A stretch of DNA of 40,989 nucleotides from Mesorhizobium sp. B4-1-3 (lineage in GTDB: Bacteria > Pseudomonadota > Alphaproteobacteria > Rhizobiales > Rhizobiaceae): NCBI RefSeq assembly GCF_006439355.1, contig NZ_VFTG01000035.1, forward strand, positions 1 to 40,989. The letters run 5' to 3'. Shown one piece after another: positions 40,261 to 40,989 of the stretch. The number at the start of each line of letters is the position of its first letter. The first letter of the stretch is position 1. The translations under genes and the position numbers were made by a program. The notes under the pieces are model-generated. The model was given only the letters and a program-made list of their open reading frames with translations. It did not search any database and had not been told where the DNA came from.

Positions 40261-40989
40261 ATGGCTGGTTTCTTCAAGAAGATATTTTCGTTCGGCAGAA
40301 AAGAGGTCGTCGAGGAGCGTGCCGATGAGGCCGCCCCGCTGCCGCCGATCAAATGGGATCAGCTGGACGCGCTGAAGCCGGAGGCCGAGCAGGCGGCGCC
40401 GGCGGAAGTGCTGGCGCGCGAGCAGGAGCCTGCGGAGGCTGCGCCGGCGAGCGAACCCTCTCTCGAGCTTGCTCCCGCTCCGCTGCCTGAAGAGCCGAAG
40501 CCCGAGCCCTCTCCGACCGTTCCACCGGCGCCCGAGCCGATCGTTCCCGCGGAGCCGGAACCGCTGCCAGGGCCTGAACCGGAAGAAGAGCCCCAACCGG
40601 TGCCCGAGAAGCCCGGGCCGCCGGCGCCCGAAGAAGTGCCGCCGACACAACCCGAGCCTTTACCCGCGCCGGTACCGACACCCGAACCTGCGCCGCAGGA
40701 AGTGCCGGCACCCGCGCCGGCTCAGCCCGACATCGAGCCTTCGCGTCCGGAACCGCTGCCCGAGCCGGCGCCGGTCGAAGTGCCGACGCCGCCTGCCGAA
40801 GTCCCGGTCGAGCCGCCGGCGCCCATCGAGGTTCCACCAGCGGCGCCGCCCCCCATCGAGCCATCCTCGCAAGCCGGCGCCACCCCTCATCCGCCTGCCG
40901 GCACCTTCTCCCCGTATAGGGACGGGGAGAAGGAAGAAGCTCCAGCGCCCCACCCTCCCCTGGATGGGGAGGGTCGCCACGAAGTGGTG
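40261..40989 (+). CDS. ftsY: Signal recognition particle receptor FtsY, N-terminal part
   Basis: The first 243 codons, open to the window edge. It begins MAGFFKKIFSFGRKEV, the amphipathic membrane-targeting start of rhizobial FtsY, followed by a very long Pro/Glu/Ala linker of about 200 residues. The NG GTPase domain is beyond the window. Assignment rests on the N-terminus and on the dapF-mtaB order; moderate. Codons 208-243 (from 40882) come from two palindromic repeat modules read in frame without a stop. Confidence 0.8.
   Translation, partial: MAGFFKKIFSFGRKEVVEERADEAAPLPPIKWDQLDALKPEAEQAAPAEVLAREQEPAEAAPASEPSLELAPAPLPEEPKPEPSPTVPPAPEPIVPAEPEPLPGPEPEEEPQPVPEKPGPPAPEEVPPTQPEPLPAPVPTPEPAPQEVPAPAPAQPDIEPSRPEPLPEPAPVEVPTPPAEVPVEPPAPIEVPPAAPPPIEPSSQAGATPHPPAGTFSPYRDGEKEEAPAPHPPLDGEGRHEVV
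40890..40986 (+). repeat. Palindromic repeat modules inside the ftsY coding sequence
   Basis: CCTTCTCCCCGT (40904-40915) pairs perfectly with 40922-40933 over a 6-base loop; ACCCTCCCC (40952-40960) pairs with 40966-40974 over 5 bases; CAC-GAA-GTG follows (40978-40986). Sequences of this kind (CTCATCCGCCTGCCGGCACC then the hairpin) are known to me from rhizobial intergenic repeats. Here they are read in frame. Confidence 0.7.

Overview
The window looks like chromosomal DNA of a high-GC alphaproteobacterium of the order Hyphomicrobiales (Rhizobiales), most likely Mesorhizobium or a close relative. The basis is the gene order mdh-sucCD-sucAB-SDR-lpdA, a Brucella Omp19-type lipoprotein, ohr-ohrR, the dapF-mtaB-ftsY cluster, and several intergenic palindromic repeat families typical of rhizobia. 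Genus assignment is inference; no rRNA or tRNA gene was seen. Layout: 1-1.9 kb carries an OsmC peroxidase and YceH. 1.9-5.8 kb is sdhCDAB on the minus strand, with a DUF3052 gene between sdhA and sdhB. 6.2-9.1 kb has a lipoprotein with an MliC-like C-terminus, small unknown proteins and a membrane diguanylate cyclase. 9.2-18 kb (mostly minus strand) has leuC, a methyltransferase, an amino-acid ABC permease and binding protein, ohr-ohrR, rplS, and rimM-trmD separated from rplS by a TauE/SafE permease on the opposite strand. 18-20.6 kb (plus strand) holds xerC, a TraB/GumN protein and a proline-alanine-rich membrane protein. 21-33.3 kb is one long minus-strand TCA-cycle cluster, mdh-sucC-(3 genes)-sucD-sucA-sucB-(2 genes)-SDR-lpdA. 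33.5-41 kb has a decayed GNAT gene, zapE, omp19, a VOC protein, a metallo-beta-lactamase-fold hydrolase, a UPF0391 membrane peptide, and dapF-mtaB-ftsY running off the right edge. Together the genes cover most of the oxidative TCA cycle: 2-oxoglutarate dehydrogenase E1/E2 with an E3, succinyl-CoA synthetase, succinate dehydrogenase and malate dehydrogenase. Leucine and lysine/peptidoglycan precursor synthesis, tRNA and ribosome maturation, organic peroxide defence and envelope lipoproteins surround them. No complete mobile element, phage, CRISPR array or obvious new defence system was seen. The most unusual content is the small palindromic repeats. One family of about 100 bp (three copies) is flanked by TA in each copy. 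One copy is nested in another repeat whose empty site is preserved elsewhere in the window, and another sits exactly between two convergent stop codons. A second family has outer arms that differ between copies but still pair, and two copies lie directly after TAG stop codons. A third type appears to be translated in frame inside the FtsY linker. Low-GC accessory genes sit inside the sucCDAB operon with overlapping stop/start codons.
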